Part shown: one piece after another, positions 6,360 to 6,433 of the stretch
How the letters are laid out: every line of letters begins with the position of its first letter
How positions within the stretch are numbered: the first letter of the stretch is position 1
Source: Opitutia bacterium
Lineage (GTDB): Bacteria > Verrucomicrobiota > Verrucomicrobiia > Opitutales > UBA953
Reading direction: 5' to 3'
NCBI GenBank assembly: GCA_021204635.1
Contig: JAJPZB010000034.1
Span: 1-6,433, forward strand
Length of the DNA: 6,433 nucleotides
Position numbers and translations under genes: made by a program
Notes under the pieces: model-generated
Told to the model about the DNA's origin: nothing
The model's input: the letters and a program-made list of their open reading frames with translations, nothing else
The model's database searches: none

Positions 6360-6400
6360 ATGAGAGTATGGGATTTTGGGATTTGGTTTTTTCGTTTTTG

Positions 6401-6426
6401 AAAACCTGCGGAAACCGATCCGCAGG
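6401..6426 (-). terminator. Candidate terminator of an upstream gene beyond the window
   Basis: On the minus strand a perfect 7-bp GC-rich stem, CCTGCGG/CCGCAGG (6405-6411 with 6420-6426), encloses an 8-base loop and is followed by TTTTC. It lies about 40 bases upstream of the PEP-CTERM start, so it would end a minus-strand gene located to the right of the window and isolate the PEP-CTERM gene as its own unit. The T-run is only four bases, so strength is uncertain; an attenuator in the leader of the PEP-CTERM gene is the alternative. Confidence 0.5.
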
Positions 6427-6433
6427 GAAAAAC

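Overview
The window looks like a piece of a Verrucomicrobiota chromosome, most plausibly the Opitutales/Opitutaceae branch. The evidence is indirect: a moderately GC-rich genome, a small secreted protein with a PEP-CTERM sorting tail (PEPS, hydrophobic helix, five arginines), an exported Bacteroides-like family GH2 beta-galactosidase, and long intergenic tracts of GGTGG/CCACC-type repeats. No phylogenetic marker is present, so the placement is an inference.

Layout, left to right. Positions 1-489 hold no gene: a G-rich repeat arm, a structured core with three hairpins, then a long C-rich repeat tract. Positions 490-574 are a tRNA-Leu (anticodon CAG) on the minus strand with an encoded CCA end and a near-consensus promoter at 598-626. 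Positions 666-2618 and 2647-5067 are two minus-strand genes forming an operon; the upstream gene (2647-5067) encodes the large catalytic part of a beta-galactosidase, and the downstream gene (666-2618) encodes the C-terminal small-chain domain as a predicted lipoprotein with extra binding domains. Positions 5068-5633 are an intergenic region with candidate operator palindromes next to the galactosidase gene and a second, inverted copy of the repeat element. Positions 5634-6359 are the PEP-CTERM protein gene, also on the minus strand, and the right edge carries a terminator-like hairpin for a gene lying beyond the window.

How the parts work together: the two galactosidase genes look like one LacZ-type enzyme split at the boundary between domains 4 and 5, each half with its own export signal. 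The two chains would have to reassemble in the periplasm or at the outer membrane, with the small chain acting as lipid anchor and carrying a CBM32-like sugar-binding domain. The two repeat elements bracket the operon plus the tRNA in opposite orientation; they share a 54-base identical core and a hairpin whose stem is kept by a paired base change, which points to a selected or mobile structured element rather than chance low complexity.
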